From: Sphingobacterium paucimobilis HER1398
GTDB lineage: Bacteria; Bacteroidota; Bacteroidia; Sphingobacteriales; Sphingobacteriaceae
NCBI RefSeq assembly: GCF_000416985.1
Contig: NZ_ATDL01000003.1
Coordinates: forward strand, 124,001 to 188,000
DNA length: 64,000 nt
Direction of reading: 5' to 3'
A program made the translations under genes and the position numbers. A model generated the notes under the pieces. That model made no database searches, was not told the origin of the DNA, and saw only the letters and a list, made by a program, of their open reading frames with translations. Below are positions 9,168 to 18,581 of the stretch, one piece after another (position 1 is the first letter of the stretch; every line of letters begins with the position of its first letter).

Positions 9168-10052
9168 CTATATTTTATAGAAAATCTTTAGCGTAGTATG
9201 ACCTCGCTTGATTTCTTTGATCCGCCTCTGCTCATCGTACATATAATCGATATTCATGGATTTTCCATCAACCTCCACATTGACCATATTATTCTTATTA
9301 TATATTACGAAAGGCTCTAAAGATAACGCCTTTTCTACTTCCTTAGGAACAAAGCCAAGCGACCCAAACAAAAACATATAGACATTGTAACTGGAATCAT
9401 ACGAAAATGAACGGTTGCTTTTAATTTCAATTTCTTCAGCCTCAGGGTTCCATTTTCCATTCACTTTCCCCTTGACTGTCATCTTTTCAGCCACGATATT
9501 GCTTTTTTTGTGTTCAAACATTCCCACAGATGTTCCTTTTTCGAATCCACTTGGAAACTGTACGCCAGACGTATATACTGCGTGAGGACAATCAATGGTC
9601 GACGGAAGCGAAGAATTGTCTCCATAACCAAGGGAATAACTCCTAGATTCGACGCCAGGGCGAATATACATCCCGCCCTCAGACGAAGACGAAGGTTCTT
9701 TAAACTGAACGTCCGATATAGACTTGAAACGCCCCAAATGATCATACGTCAGATCAAACCAATAATGGTCTGCAGAATTAACAAATTCAGAAGGTTCTAT
9801 TTTTACGTCTATCTTCGTCACCTTACCTGCATTATTGTATTGGTACGACTCCCCTTGAAAACCAATGATCCGCCCTTTCTCATCGTATACAATGTCATCG
9901 ATCAACGTAGGGCCAAATGACGGAGCTGTATAATGAAATTCCAAACGATCTATTTTAGAAAAAATCGGAATAGAAAGGGAATCCTCCGTATCTTTTTTAC
10001 AGGAATAATTCAAGCCAGCACATAAAAAAAGAAATAGAACGAAATACTTCAT
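9168..10052 (-). CDS. Lipoprotein with YD-repeat-like segments (DUF4595-like)
   Basis: A 294-residue protein starting MKYFVLFLFLCAGLNYSCKKD. Cys18 follows a hydrophobic stretch and is the probable lipidation site. The body contains several short strands of the form YDEKGRIIGF, YQYNNAGKVTKI, LTYDHLGRFKSI and YDEQRRIKEI. These resemble YD/RHS-like repeats found in DUF4595-type Bacteroidota lipoproteins. It is probably outer-membrane anchored. It is a single gene between rpsP and the divergent helicase gene, and its function is unknown. Confidence 0.7.
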   Translation of the reverse strand: MKYFVLFLFLCAGLNYSCKKDTEDSLSIPIFSKIDRLEFHYTAPSFGPTLIDDIVYDEKGRIIGFQGESYQYNNAGKVTKIDVKIEPSEFVNSADHYWFDLTYDHLGRFKSISDVQFKEPSSSSEGGMYIRPGVESRSYSLGYGDNSSLPSTIDCPHAVYTSGVQFPSGFEKGTSVGMFEHKKSNIVAEKMTVKGKVNGKWNPEAEEIEIKSNRSFSYDSSYNVYMFLFGSLGFVPKEVEKALSLEPFVIYNKNNMVNVEVDGKSMNIDYMYDEQRRIKEIKRGHTTLKIFYKI

Positions 10053-10136
10053 AAAAGCCTTTTTAGTTTAATAATTGTAGAACGTAAAGTAACAAATAAC
10101 TTTTTAATTTGTGCTTTTTAATTTTTACTTTGTAAA

Positions 10137-13100
10137 ATGAACAATGTAGCTCCCCTCAAAATTCTGAAAGCTTCTGCTGGCTCGGGAAAGACCTTCAGCC
10201 TTACTCTCCATTACCTCTCCCTATTGCTGGATAATGAAAACAATTATCGGGAGATCTTGGCCGTCACCTTCACCAATAAGGCTACTGCAGAGATGAAGGA
10301 GCGAATTCTTTCTGTACTCCAAGGTCTCGCTGTCGACGACAGCAGCCCTAAGATAGAAAGCTTCCGGGAGTTACTATTGAAACAAAACCCAACATGGACT
10401 GCCACCATCATTCAACAAAAAGCACACCGAGCCTATCGTAGGATCCTGCACGACTACAGTCATTTCACCATAAGCACCATTGACGGTTTTTCACAAAAAG
10501 TGATACGTGCCTTTACCTATGAACTCAATCTCGATGCGGCCTATAAAATTGAAATGAACACCAACAAGGTCAAAACAGACCTTACCCTAATGCTCAACCA
10601 ACTGCTCGATGAGCGGCCCGACCTGCTCAACTGGATTATCGGCTATGCGGAAAAAAAAATAAACAATAATGAAAACTGGAATTACAGAAATCAGCTCACT
10701 CAACTCGCAGGACTGATATTCTCCGAAAATTTTCAAGAATTCGATGCCGCATTAACGACAGCAAATACAGCCGAGATTTTCAATCTTCTCAACACGGAAG
10801 TCATCGAGAAAACGCAATCCTACCTGGATGCCCTTAGCCTGGCGATTACCTCCTTTCAGGATACATACCGTACAGTAGGAGTCCAAGCGGATGAACTAAA
10901 AGGAAAATCCCGCAATAAGCTTGTTGCAGCAAGCAAAGTGTCCAGTAATGTACAAAAGCTATCGCTTTCAGAACTTGACAAGCTAATGGAAAGATTTCTC
11001 CTGCTCATCGACAATGAAGAAGCTTTCACCGACACCGAAAAAAACGTAAGACACGACTACATCCAGGCCTTTCAGCCCGTATTGCAACAGTTTGTAGAGC
11101 TCCGAAAACTGACACCTATATATATAGCTTACCAAGCCGTGCAAGGAAACCTGTACTACCTGCGCCTCTTAAAAGAAATGAGCGATCTATTAGGCACATG
11201 GCGCAAAGAGAATGCTGCTCAGTTGATTTCTGACTCACAGATATTACTCAATAAGCTGGGGCTTGACAACAACAATGATCCCACCTTTATATGGGAAAAA
11301 ATAGGAAACAGGTACAATTACTTTCTATTTGACGAATTTCAAGACACCTCTCGTATCCAATGGAAGAACTATAGTCCTTTATTATTAAATGCACTCGGCA
11401 ACACAGCCGGAGGACGTAATGAACACCTCATCGTCGGAGATGTCAAACAAAGTATATACCGCTGGCGCAATGGAGACTGGCGTATCTTACTCCAACAGGT
11501 CGAAAAACAGGTTGTCAACACCTTCCATCTATCCACTGGTACTCAGAGCAGCTTTATAGAAAATGGGGTTTTAGAAACCAACTTCAGAAGTCTGCCCAAC
11601 ATAATACGTTTCAACAATTACCTCTACCAACAGATTCCTGCACACCTCCAGCACGTGCTGAATGAGAAAGTATCCGAAGAACTCTCTGACGAAGGGTTGC
11701 AATGGTGGGAGCATGAGGGCAATCATAACATGTTGATACAAGCCTATGAAAACAGCAGCCAGTCCATACCCCAGCAAAAAGCGGATAATAGGGTACAACA
11801 GGGATCGATCGAAATAGATTATTTCCCAGTTACAGATGGTCGCTTCAGAGCCAAACAGACCGTAGATAATGCCGCTGAACAGCTTTGTCAGAAAATAGGA
11901 CAATGGATCTCAACAGGAAGGTATGAAGCAAAGCAGATCGGTATCTTGGTTCGTAGTAATGCCCAGGCTATGCTCATCATACAAAAGCTAATGGATTATA
12001 AAAACAGGAACAGCTTGACGTTTGATGTTATTTCAGGCGACGCCTTGTCACTGGCATCCAACGATGCGGTCAACTTATTGATCGAGACATTAAAGGCGAT
12101 CGTGTATACCTCGGATCAACATGTCATACATCATGCACGAATAGCCTATCTCTATCAGCTGATCCAAAGCAATACAAGCTTTGACCCCGCCCTATGGTTG
12201 CAGTTTAAAGCCAATGAAATACAAGCTTATCGCGAGATCCTGCCAGATGAATTAGTTACCAATTGGGAGCTATGGCAAAAGCTACCACTGATTCATCTCA
12301 TAGAAAAATTGATCGAGATTTATGGATTCACCTCTCCAGGCAACCTACACCTCCCTTATATCTTGACTTTCAAAGATATCGTCGGCAGTTTTACTGCAAA
12401 TGGCGAACGTGGTATCACACAATTTCTCGAATTTTGGGAGCAAGATGGAAATAAAGCCGCTCTGCCATCCAACGGCAAAGTCAATGCTATAGAGGTAACG
12501 ACCATTCATAAATCTAAAGGACTAGCCTATGATGTGGTGATGATTCCCTTCTGCTCCTGGAGCATAGATGGTATGCTGAATGGTGATTTTTGGATAGACA
12601 CCGACAACTCACCCTTTGCGCAATTGGGAAAGATACCCATCAAATACAACAGCAATGTAGCCCGTTCTATTTTTTACAAACAATATTACGAAGAGATGCT
12701 ATTCAATTATATGGATTCGCTCAACACTCTATACGTAGCCACGACACGTGCTGTAGAACACCTTTATATTACGGCTCCTGCATTTAAGGAAACCGTAGAT
12801 AAGAAGACGGGAGAAATCACGGGAATGGACATTAAAAACGAGCTTATATCAGATGCCCTTTATCAGGTATTGGCACAGCCCAACTCGCCATTTGTTCTGG
12901 AGGACGGTCAGTTGCACATCGACCAACCTATTTCTCCCCTATCTGATGCAAAATCAACACATCAAGATAACCAAAGCATTGCGCTGCCCTTCTATCCAAC
13001 ATCAAGGGCCATGGAAAGTGCGCTGAACAAATCGAGCCATCGCAGTATCAATACCATATTAATGATGGAAAAAGCATCGCAATACGGGATACTGGCCCAT

Positions 13101-13499
13101 GAGATCATGGCCGAGGCCGCCGAAGAGAGCGACATAGCTAAAATCATAGCCCGTTATATTGACGAAGGTATACTTGCTGTCGAAAACAAAGACATTCTGG
13201 AAAAAGAAATAAACCAAATCTGGCACCACCCACAGATACATCCCTGGTTAATCGGTCAACATAAAATATGGAACGAATCCGCTATAATCACCTCTGATGG
13301 GCGAACACTGCGTCCAGACAAGGTATTTACGAATGACCAGGAAACGATTGTATTGGATTTCAAATTTACGAGTGACAATTATATCGAACACAAAACACAG
13401 GTAGATCAGTACATGAAAGCATTACAAAACCTAGGTTACAAACAAGTCAAAGGCTACCTGTATTATGCTAAAGTCAATGAACTAGTCGAAGTACGTTAA
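10137..13499 (+). CDS. RecB/AddA-like UvrD-family helicase-nuclease
   Basis: A 1120-residue superfamily 1 helicase for double-strand-break processing. Motifs run in order: Walker A ASAGSGKT (12-19), VTFTNKATAEMKER (Ia), Walker B FLFDEFQDTSRIQW, IVGDVKQSIYRWRNGD (III), TTIHKSKGLAYDVV (V) and LYVATTRAVEHLYI (VI). The C-terminus holds a RecB-type PD-(D/E)xK nuclease (RPDKVF and IVLDFKF). This layout is that of AddA/RecB. With the AddB-like gene 68 bp downstream it forms an AddAB-type helicase-nuclease that resects DNA ends for RecA and degrades linear foreign DNA. The start is the first ATG before the Walker motif. Confidence 0.92.
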   Translation: MNNVAPLKILKASAGSGKTFSLTLHYLSLLLDNENNYREILAVTFTNKATAEMKERILSVLQGLAVDDSSPKIESFRELLLKQNPTWTATIIQQKAHRAYRRILHDYSHFTISTIDGFSQKVIRAFTYELNLDAAYKIEMNTNKVKTDLTLMLNQLLDERPDLLNWIIGYAEKKINNNENWNYRNQLTQLAGLIFSENFQEFDAALTTANTAEIFNLLNTEVIEKTQSYLDALSLAITSFQDTYRTVGVQADELKGKSRNKLVAASKVSSNVQKLSLSELDKLMERFLLLIDNEEAFTDTEKNVRHDYIQAFQPVLQQFVELRKLTPIYIAYQAVQGNLYYLRLLKEMSDLLGTWRKENAAQLISDSQILLNKLGLDNNNDPTFIWEKIGNRYNYFLFDEFQDTSRIQWKNYSPLLLNALGNTAGGRNEHLIVGDVKQSIYRWRNGDWRILLQQVEKQVVNTFHLSTGTQSSFIENGVLETNFRSLPNIIRFNNYLYQQIPAHLQHVLNEKVSEELSDEGLQWWEHEGNHNMLIQAYENSSQSIPQQKADNRVQQGSIEIDYFPVTDGRFRAKQTVDNAAEQLCQKIGQWISTGRYEAKQIGILVRSNAQAMLIIQKLMDYKNRNSLTFDVISGDALSLASNDAVNLLIETLKAIVYTSDQHVIHHARIAYLYQLIQSNTSFDPALWLQFKANEIQAYREILPDELVTNWELWQKLPLIHLIEKLIEIYGFTSPGNLHLPYILTFKDIVGSFTANGERGITQFLEFWEQDGNKAALPSNGKVNAIEVTTIHKSKGLAYDVVMIPFCSWSIDGMLNGDFWIDTDNSPFAQLGKIPIKYNSNVARSIFYKQYYEEMLFNYMDSLNTLYVATTRAVEHLYITAPAFKETVDKKTGEITGMDIKNELISDALYQVLAQPNSPFVLEDGQLHIDQPISPLSDAKSTHQDNQSIALPFYPTSRAMESALNKSSHRSINTILMMEKASQYGILAHEIMAEAAEESDIAKIIARYIDEGILAVENKDILEKEINQIWHHPQIHPWLIGQHKIWNESAIITSDGRTLRPDKVFTNDQETIVLDFKFTSDNYIEHKTQVDQYMKALQNLGYKQVKGYLYYAKVNELVEVR

Positions 13500-13567
13500 A
13501 AAGTGAAATCGCTAAAGGGCAACAATGTAGCCCCAAGACGCAGTACTAATGTCTCAATATTAAAAAA

Positions 13568-16453
13568 ATGATTCCTTTTCTAAAATTAGTCGCACAAGAT
13601 ATACAACAACGATTTGGCAATGACCTGTCCGATATAGCTATTGTATTCAACAACAAGCGGCCTATTACATACCTTAAAAAACATTTGGCTGATACCTACG
13701 CACAAGCGATATGGTCTCCGCAATTCTTCACCATACAAGAGTTCTTGGGCTTATCTTCCAACAAAGAGCAAGTAAGCCCATTGACACAATTTTTCTATCT
13801 TTTCGATCTCCACAATGATCTTCTGGCTACCGAAGGGCTCCCGCCAGAACCCTTAGAAGAATTCTATCCTATTGCCGAAATTATATTAAGTGACTTTGGT
13901 CAATTGGATTATGACCTTGTCGATATTGACCATATCTACATGGAACTGTATGATACCAGCCGTATTGATATCGAGTTTCAGCACTTAACAATAGAACAAC
14001 AGGAATTCATACGCCAATTTTGGCAATCCTTCCATATGGCAGGGCATACAGGTGTACAGCAACGATTTTTAAAACTATGGAAGCGCCTTCCAATTCTCTA
14101 CAAAAAATTAAAAGCGAAACTAGAAGACCAACACCAAACCAACTACCCCACGATATATCGTAATCTAGTAGAGGGTACGATGGACAATCCAGATTTTGTT
14201 GCCTCCTATAAAAAAGTACTTTTCGTAGGATTCAATGCGTTAAACAAAGCCGAAGCCACGCTCTTTCAACGTTGGCAGGAAGAAGAACGCGCCCTATTTT
14301 ACTTCGACGCAGACACCTATTACCTGAATGACCAACAACAAGAAGCGGGGCTTTTTATCCGTCGCAACATTTTACAGACGGAGCTCATCAATGCATTAGG
14401 AAATCCTCAGGATATAATAGGCCAACGTAAAGACACCGTCCATCTCTATGCATCCACGGGAAAAGTCAGCCAAACAAAATTGCTCCATCAAGTCCTGAAC
14501 GAGCAAGAAAAAGAAGGAAAAAGTATCGCCATATTATTAGCCGATGAGACGCTCCTGGTTCCGCTATTACAAAGTCTTCCGGAACTAAAAGTGAATATCA
14601 CAACAGGATTTCCTTTGACCCAATCACCTATTTTCGGCGTCCTCAACCTTTGGATGGACGTACATGAAGCAATATCTCACTTCAAGAGGACAAAGTTGCC
14701 CTATCAATACCTGGAGACCTTCCTCAACAACCCAATGACACGGGTTTCCGCAACGGAAAAGAAGGCCAACCAGGACTTTATAAACGAAAAGCAGCTATTC
14801 GAGATCAGTCTCCAAGACATAGCGATCAACAGCAGTATTCTTTCCGACTTTTTCAAGCCATTGTCCGACAACAAGCAAGTCGTCCCGATCTTGATTGCTA
14901 TCTTGGACAACATATTGACTTCATTAGCACAGGACACGCAAATAAAACAGATAGACGCCAACCTTCTGATCGAAACCAAGAAGGTACTTAATCAACTGCA
15001 ACTCGGTTTCTCAAAAATACCAAAGCTGAGTATTCTATTTCAAATAGGCTTGATCCGAAAAGCTATCGTCACGATCAATTCTGCAATCGAAGGAGATCCC
15101 TTGGATGGTATACAGATCATGGGCCTATTAGAGAGCCGCTGTCTCAATTTTGACCAGGTATATATCCTTGGGGCAAATGAGGGTATATTGCCCAAAGTCT
15201 CCAGCGGTGTTACCTTCTTACCAAATAACCTAAGACGTGCCTACAATCTCCCGATCTTAGAAAATCAAGACGCACTGACCGCTTATCTTTTCTACAGACA
15301 CTTCCAATACAGTAGCGATATCCATATATTCTACAATGGCATCGTCGATGAAAGCAGTACCGGTGAAGAAAGTCGCTTTATACGTCAGTTGGAGTTTGAA
15401 AGTCAGATGCATTTTGCAAAGCATCAACAGCAGCAACCCATTCAGTTTCCACCAGTAGCTACCGAACTTATCATTCCAAAAACGGGAGCAATATGGGACA
15501 AGATGTACCGTACTTTTATAGAAGGAGGACGTAGGATATCGGCAACAGCGCTTACAACCTATCTCGCTTCGCCGCTGCAGTTTTTCTTAAAGCATGTAGC
15601 CGAGATCAAGGAACCACCTTCTATTTCACAAGAATTTGAGATGAACCGCTTAGGCACAGTAATCCATGAGGTAATGGAAAAAATACTTCAACCTTACAAA
15701 GGTATAGAAGACTTCACCCCGACCGCTACACTCAAAGACAAAATACCGTCTGTTGAGCTACTGGTACAACAGGAAATAACATCATTATACCACATTGAAA
15801 GCCAATCGATAGATGATTTTAACAGCTTGCAACATATCATGCACAAGATTGCAAGCGAATATGTCAAAATGTATATTCAATATGATATAGACAACTATCA
15901 ATCGTTCCGAATAGTTGAATTGGAAAATGATCAGGACTATACCATGGACTTTCCTATTCAAATCGATAACCGAACAGAAACGGTTACTCTTTATGGAATC
16001 ATAGACAGAGTCGATCAAGTGGTGACAGATCTGGGCGAAGTAAAAACACGAATCGTCGATTACAAAACAGGGGCTGATGCCGTAAAATTTTCGACAATGG
16101 AAAAGGTCCTTACGTCCAATACGGAAAACAAGGCTCTCGTACAGACACTCTTTTACACCTATGTCTTTGAACAGGTTACAGGACACCGTGATCTCGAGCC
16201 CCACCTTTATGTAGCCCGTAAGATGCGAGAAGAAGGCACCTTGTTTTACGGCAGTTATGGCGCACTGATGGAAGGCGAATTTCTAGCAAATCAGAAGGAA
16301 CAATTCGTTGATTTCCTCCGGACGACCCTAGAAGAGATTTTTAATACAGAAATCCCTTTCAAACACAATCCTGACACACCTATCTACCCATCAGATCCCT
16401 ACACTCTTTTTTACAGAAATGCAGTTAGCGCAGATGAGGAAGTGACTGATTAA
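13568..16453 (+). CDS. AddB-like PD-(D/E)xK nuclease subunit
   Basis: A 961-residue partner of the upstream AddA-like helicase. The C-terminal RecB-family nuclease is clear: LGTVIHEVMEKIL, YGIIDRVDQ, and RIVDYKTGAD with the catalytic D-x-K. The middle contains a degenerate helicase-like domain (GLLESRCLNFDQVYILGANEG), as in AddB. The N-terminus (MIPFLKLVAQDIQQ) lacks the Walker A that Firmicutes AddB carries, and I see no four-Cys iron-sulphur cluster pattern around the nuclease. It therefore resembles the Bacteroidota form. Same strand, 68-bp gap, so probably one operon. Confidence 0.87.
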   Translation: MIPFLKLVAQDIQQRFGNDLSDIAIVFNNKRPITYLKKHLADTYAQAIWSPQFFTIQEFLGLSSNKEQVSPLTQFFYLFDLHNDLLATEGLPPEPLEEFYPIAEIILSDFGQLDYDLVDIDHIYMELYDTSRIDIEFQHLTIEQQEFIRQFWQSFHMAGHTGVQQRFLKLWKRLPILYKKLKAKLEDQHQTNYPTIYRNLVEGTMDNPDFVASYKKVLFVGFNALNKAEATLFQRWQEEERALFYFDADTYYLNDQQQEAGLFIRRNILQTELINALGNPQDIIGQRKDTVHLYASTGKVSQTKLLHQVLNEQEKEGKSIAILLADETLLVPLLQSLPELKVNITTGFPLTQSPIFGVLNLWMDVHEAISHFKRTKLPYQYLETFLNNPMTRVSATEKKANQDFINEKQLFEISLQDIAINSSILSDFFKPLSDNKQVVPILIAILDNILTSLAQDTQIKQIDANLLIETKKVLNQLQLGFSKIPKLSILFQIGLIRKAIVTINSAIEGDPLDGIQIMGLLESRCLNFDQVYILGANEGILPKVSSGVTFLPNNLRRAYNLPILENQDALTAYLFYRHFQYSSDIHIFYNGIVDESSTGEESRFIRQLEFESQMHFAKHQQQQPIQFPPVATELIIPKTGAIWDKMYRTFIEGGRRISATALTTYLASPLQFFLKHVAEIKEPPSISQEFEMNRLGTVIHEVMEKILQPYKGIEDFTPTATLKDKIPSVELLVQQEITSLYHIESQSIDDFNSLQHIMHKIASEYVKMYIQYDIDNYQSFRIVELENDQDYTMDFPIQIDNRTETVTLYGIIDRVDQVVTDLGEVKTRIVDYKTGADAVKFSTMEKVLTSNTENKALVQTLFYTYVFEQVTGHRDLEPHLYVARKMREEGTLFYGSYGALMEGEFLANQKEQFVDFLRTTLEEIFNTEIPFKHNPDTPIYPSDPYTLFYRNAVSADEEVTD

Positions 16454-16490
16454 AAAAAGCGAGCTAGATTAGCTCGCTTCTTTTATTTTT
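16452..16490. terminator. Bidirectional terminator after the AddB-like gene
   Basis: The stem AAGCGAGCTA/TAGCTCGCTT (16457-16479) has a 3-nt loop, with an A-run before and a T-rich run after. It overlaps the stop end of the convergent JmjC-type gene and can serve both. Confidence 0.88.
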
Positions 16491-17352
16491 GACATCGTTT
16501 AATCGCTTTATTCGCTCGTTTTGTCGCGACTTCTACTTTATAATCGAGCCATTTATTCTTGAATATCTTCCGCATCGTATCATCAAAATGTCTCGTGATG
16601 AAAAGATTCCGTGCACCTTTCAATTTCTCTCCGAAGGAGTTTGCTAGAGCACGAACCGAGATGGAATAACCTTCCGTCTCGTATTGGATATAATGCCACC
16701 ATCCTGCAGGCATATAACATGTCTCTCCAGGGCCTATGACCGCCTCATAACCGTGTAAAAGCTTCAGGGCAGGATATACATCCGTACTGCTTGTTTTCAA
16801 GTTAGCAATACTGTGAAAGTTATAAGGCAGTTTGTACATCAAGTCTGATTGGTTATTTGGAAACAACCAAATCCGCTTATATCCCTGAAATTGGGAAATA
16901 AACACATGCGACATATCAATATCAAAGTGATTTCTCGTGGCAGATCCCTCACCCCCAAAGAACATATAAGGCAGACCCTGGATCACTTTTCCTCCGGTCA
17001 CATCATTATACACCACATCTTTCTTTAGTTCAGGTCTTAATTTAAGAAGGTTGAATAAGAAAAGTCTCAGTTCTGTAGGTTCTGCACTTATCTTATCTAA
17101 ATATTCGCCAAAAGTCATTTTACCTACGGGCGGACTAGCTGCATAATTTTGGCTTTCTTCTTCCTTACCATAAATATTTACAACTTCACTTCCGGCTATT
17201 TCCTTGAAATAGTCGTAACTCCATTTGGTCCAACAGGCACTATCCGGGCTTATAAAGTCCTTAATGATTACAGGTTGTCCCTTATTTAGGTAATCTCTCA
17301 CAAAGTCATTTGGAGCGATTCCGGAGATTTTCTCGACAGGTTGTAGTTTCAC
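16483..17352 (-). CDS. Cupin-like JmjC-domain Fe(II)/2-oxoglutarate hydroxylase
   Basis: A 289-residue protein of the cupin_8/JmjC type. The iron triad is visible: His142 and Asp144 in NHFDIDMSH, and His220 in MPAGWWHYI. The GYKRIWLFPNNQ strand and the N-terminal QPVIIKDF are also typical. Such enzymes use 2-oxoglutarate and oxygen to hydroxylate proteins or small molecules; the substrate here is unknown. No signal peptide, so cytoplasmic. It lies downstream of gldN on the same strand but 169 bp away. Confidence 0.88.
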   Translation of the reverse strand: MKLQPVEKISGIAPNDFVRDYLNKGQPVIIKDFISPDSACWTKWSYDYFKEIAGSEVVNIYGKEEESQNYAASPPVGKMTFGEYLDKISAEPTELRLFLFNLLKLRPELKKDVVYNDVTGGKVIQGLPYMFFGGEGSATRNHFDIDMSHVFISQFQGYKRIWLFPNNQSDLMYKLPYNFHSIANLKTSSTDVYPALKLLHGYEAVIGPGETCYMPAGWWHYIQYETEGYSISVRALANSFGEKLKGARNLFITRHFDDTMRKIFKNKWLDYKVEVATKRANKAIKRCQK

Positions 17353-17491
17353 AAGCTTTTTGTTTTATTCCCCTTATATGCAACAATATTAAACAAATCT
17401 ATACAAAAACAGATATCTAGACGAGAGAATTCGCCAAATAGCTCTTTTATCTAGAAAGATTCTAAATACTAAGTTGAGAAAATATTCTGAG

Positions 17492-17514
17492 AAAACAAGT
17501 GACTTTCATCACTT
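17492..17514 (-). terminator. Weak terminator after gldN
   Basis: A 6-bp stem AAGTGA/TCACTT with a 6-nt loop (17497-17514) is followed on the minus strand by G and TTTT. It sits just beyond the gldN stop. The short stem makes this tentative. Confidence 0.4.
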
Positions 17515-17521
17515 ATTTTAA

Positions 17522-18562
17522 TTAATAAGACCATAGATCCTGTTCCCAATCCATGATTACTTTCTTGATCCTTTCGGATTCCAGCAATCTTTCCACATCA
17601 TCTTGAATATAATCTTTTATACGAAGGTCTTCTGGGTTATCTTGTTTAATGATATAACTTGAAAACAGACGCTTGATAAAGATATCATCATAACTCAATC
17701 CCGTAGCTGCATTATGTCTATTCATCGCTTCCTTATTTACAAGGACGTGTCTAGCTTCTGGAAAGTAAATCCAAAATGCAGGAGTAGCATCTACTGCTGG
17801 TCCAAAAGCATCTGTCGTCGGCAAAGAAGGTGCCTTATCAGGTGTAGTTGAATTTTCACTAGCCGATCCCTCTGGTTTTACAGCGAAAGGGTCGAAAGGA
17901 TCGTAGCCACTATCGTTGGTTGTTCCTGATCCACCTGTTGCAACATTCTCCATACCAGGAATCTGAGGAGTGATAAGAGGAGCTATCCCCACAATACGGG
18001 GCTCAAACACCGAACGTTGCTTATCAAAAATCCAGTCTTCTTTGATTCTAAATTTGATTACATTCTCTCCACTGAACGCACGGCTCTCATATTTGGAGCT
18101 GATAACTTCATTATTTTCGTTAAACTGCTCTACCAATACACTATCGCCACCCAAGCGTGCCATCACCTGATCAATCGGCAAGATCTGCATTTTCTCAAAG
18201 TTATCGCCCGTTGGATTATCCGCAGTTGGAGTTGGATCATATGCTGTCAGCTCTCCCGCTTGGATAGCTGTGACGATGATATCCATTAACCGAGCTTTCG
18301 GTGAAGCAAAAATCTGATTCATCTTTTCTCGGAGATCAACTTCCCTCCATACCCTTTTTCTATAAAAAACATCCGTTTGTCTGATAGGCGAGTACGGAAT
18401 TACCTTACGGTTCTCGATATCCGTATTTTTATAGTACCCATCAATGGGAGGCTCATCTGCTGGCGTACGAGTGGGCTTTGTGCTATTCGTGAGATTAGCA
18501 TCCTGCGCTACCGTGGCCAAGGCCAATACCGTACAAGCAATTGATAAAACTATCTTTTTCAT
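17522..18562 (-). CDS. gldN: Gliding motility / type IX secretion protein GldN (PorN)
   Basis: A 346-residue periplasmic protein with signal peptide MKKIVLSIACTVLALATVAQ. Characteristic GldN segments include DVFYRKRVWREVDLREKMN and the C-terminal ERIKKVIMDWEQDLWSY. A Pro/Gly/Ser-rich stretch (about residues 205-250) interrupts the core. In the family, GldN joins GldK in a ring attached to the outer membrane that works with the GldLM motor to export proteins with type IX signals. Last gene of the gldKLMN block. Confidence 0.95.
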   Translation of the reverse strand: MKKIVLSIACTVLALATVAQDANLTNSTKPTRTPADEPPIDGYYKNTDIENRKVIPYSPIRQTDVFYRKRVWREVDLREKMNQIFASPKARLMDIIVTAIQAGELTAYDPTPTADNPTGDNFEKMQILPIDQVMARLGGDSVLVEQFNENNEVISSKYESRAFSGENVIKFRIKEDWIFDKQRSVFEPRIVGIAPLITPQIPGMENVATGGSGTTNDSGYDPFDPFAVKPEGSASENSTTPDKAPSLPTTDAFGPAVDATPAFWIYFPEARHVLVNKEAMNRHNAATGLSYDDIFIKRLFSSYIIKQDNPEDLRIKDYIQDDVERLLESERIKKVIMDWEQDLWSY

Positions 18563-18581
18563 AATAATACTTATTATGCTA

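Noticed and set aside
12263..12454. Short plus-strand frame inside the helicase gene
   Set aside because: It lies wholly within the clear AddA-like frame.
13500..13567. An echo of the helicase start (AACAATGTAGC) in the spacer before the AddB-like gene
   Set aside because: Only about 11 bases match and no coding continuity follows. Probably chance.
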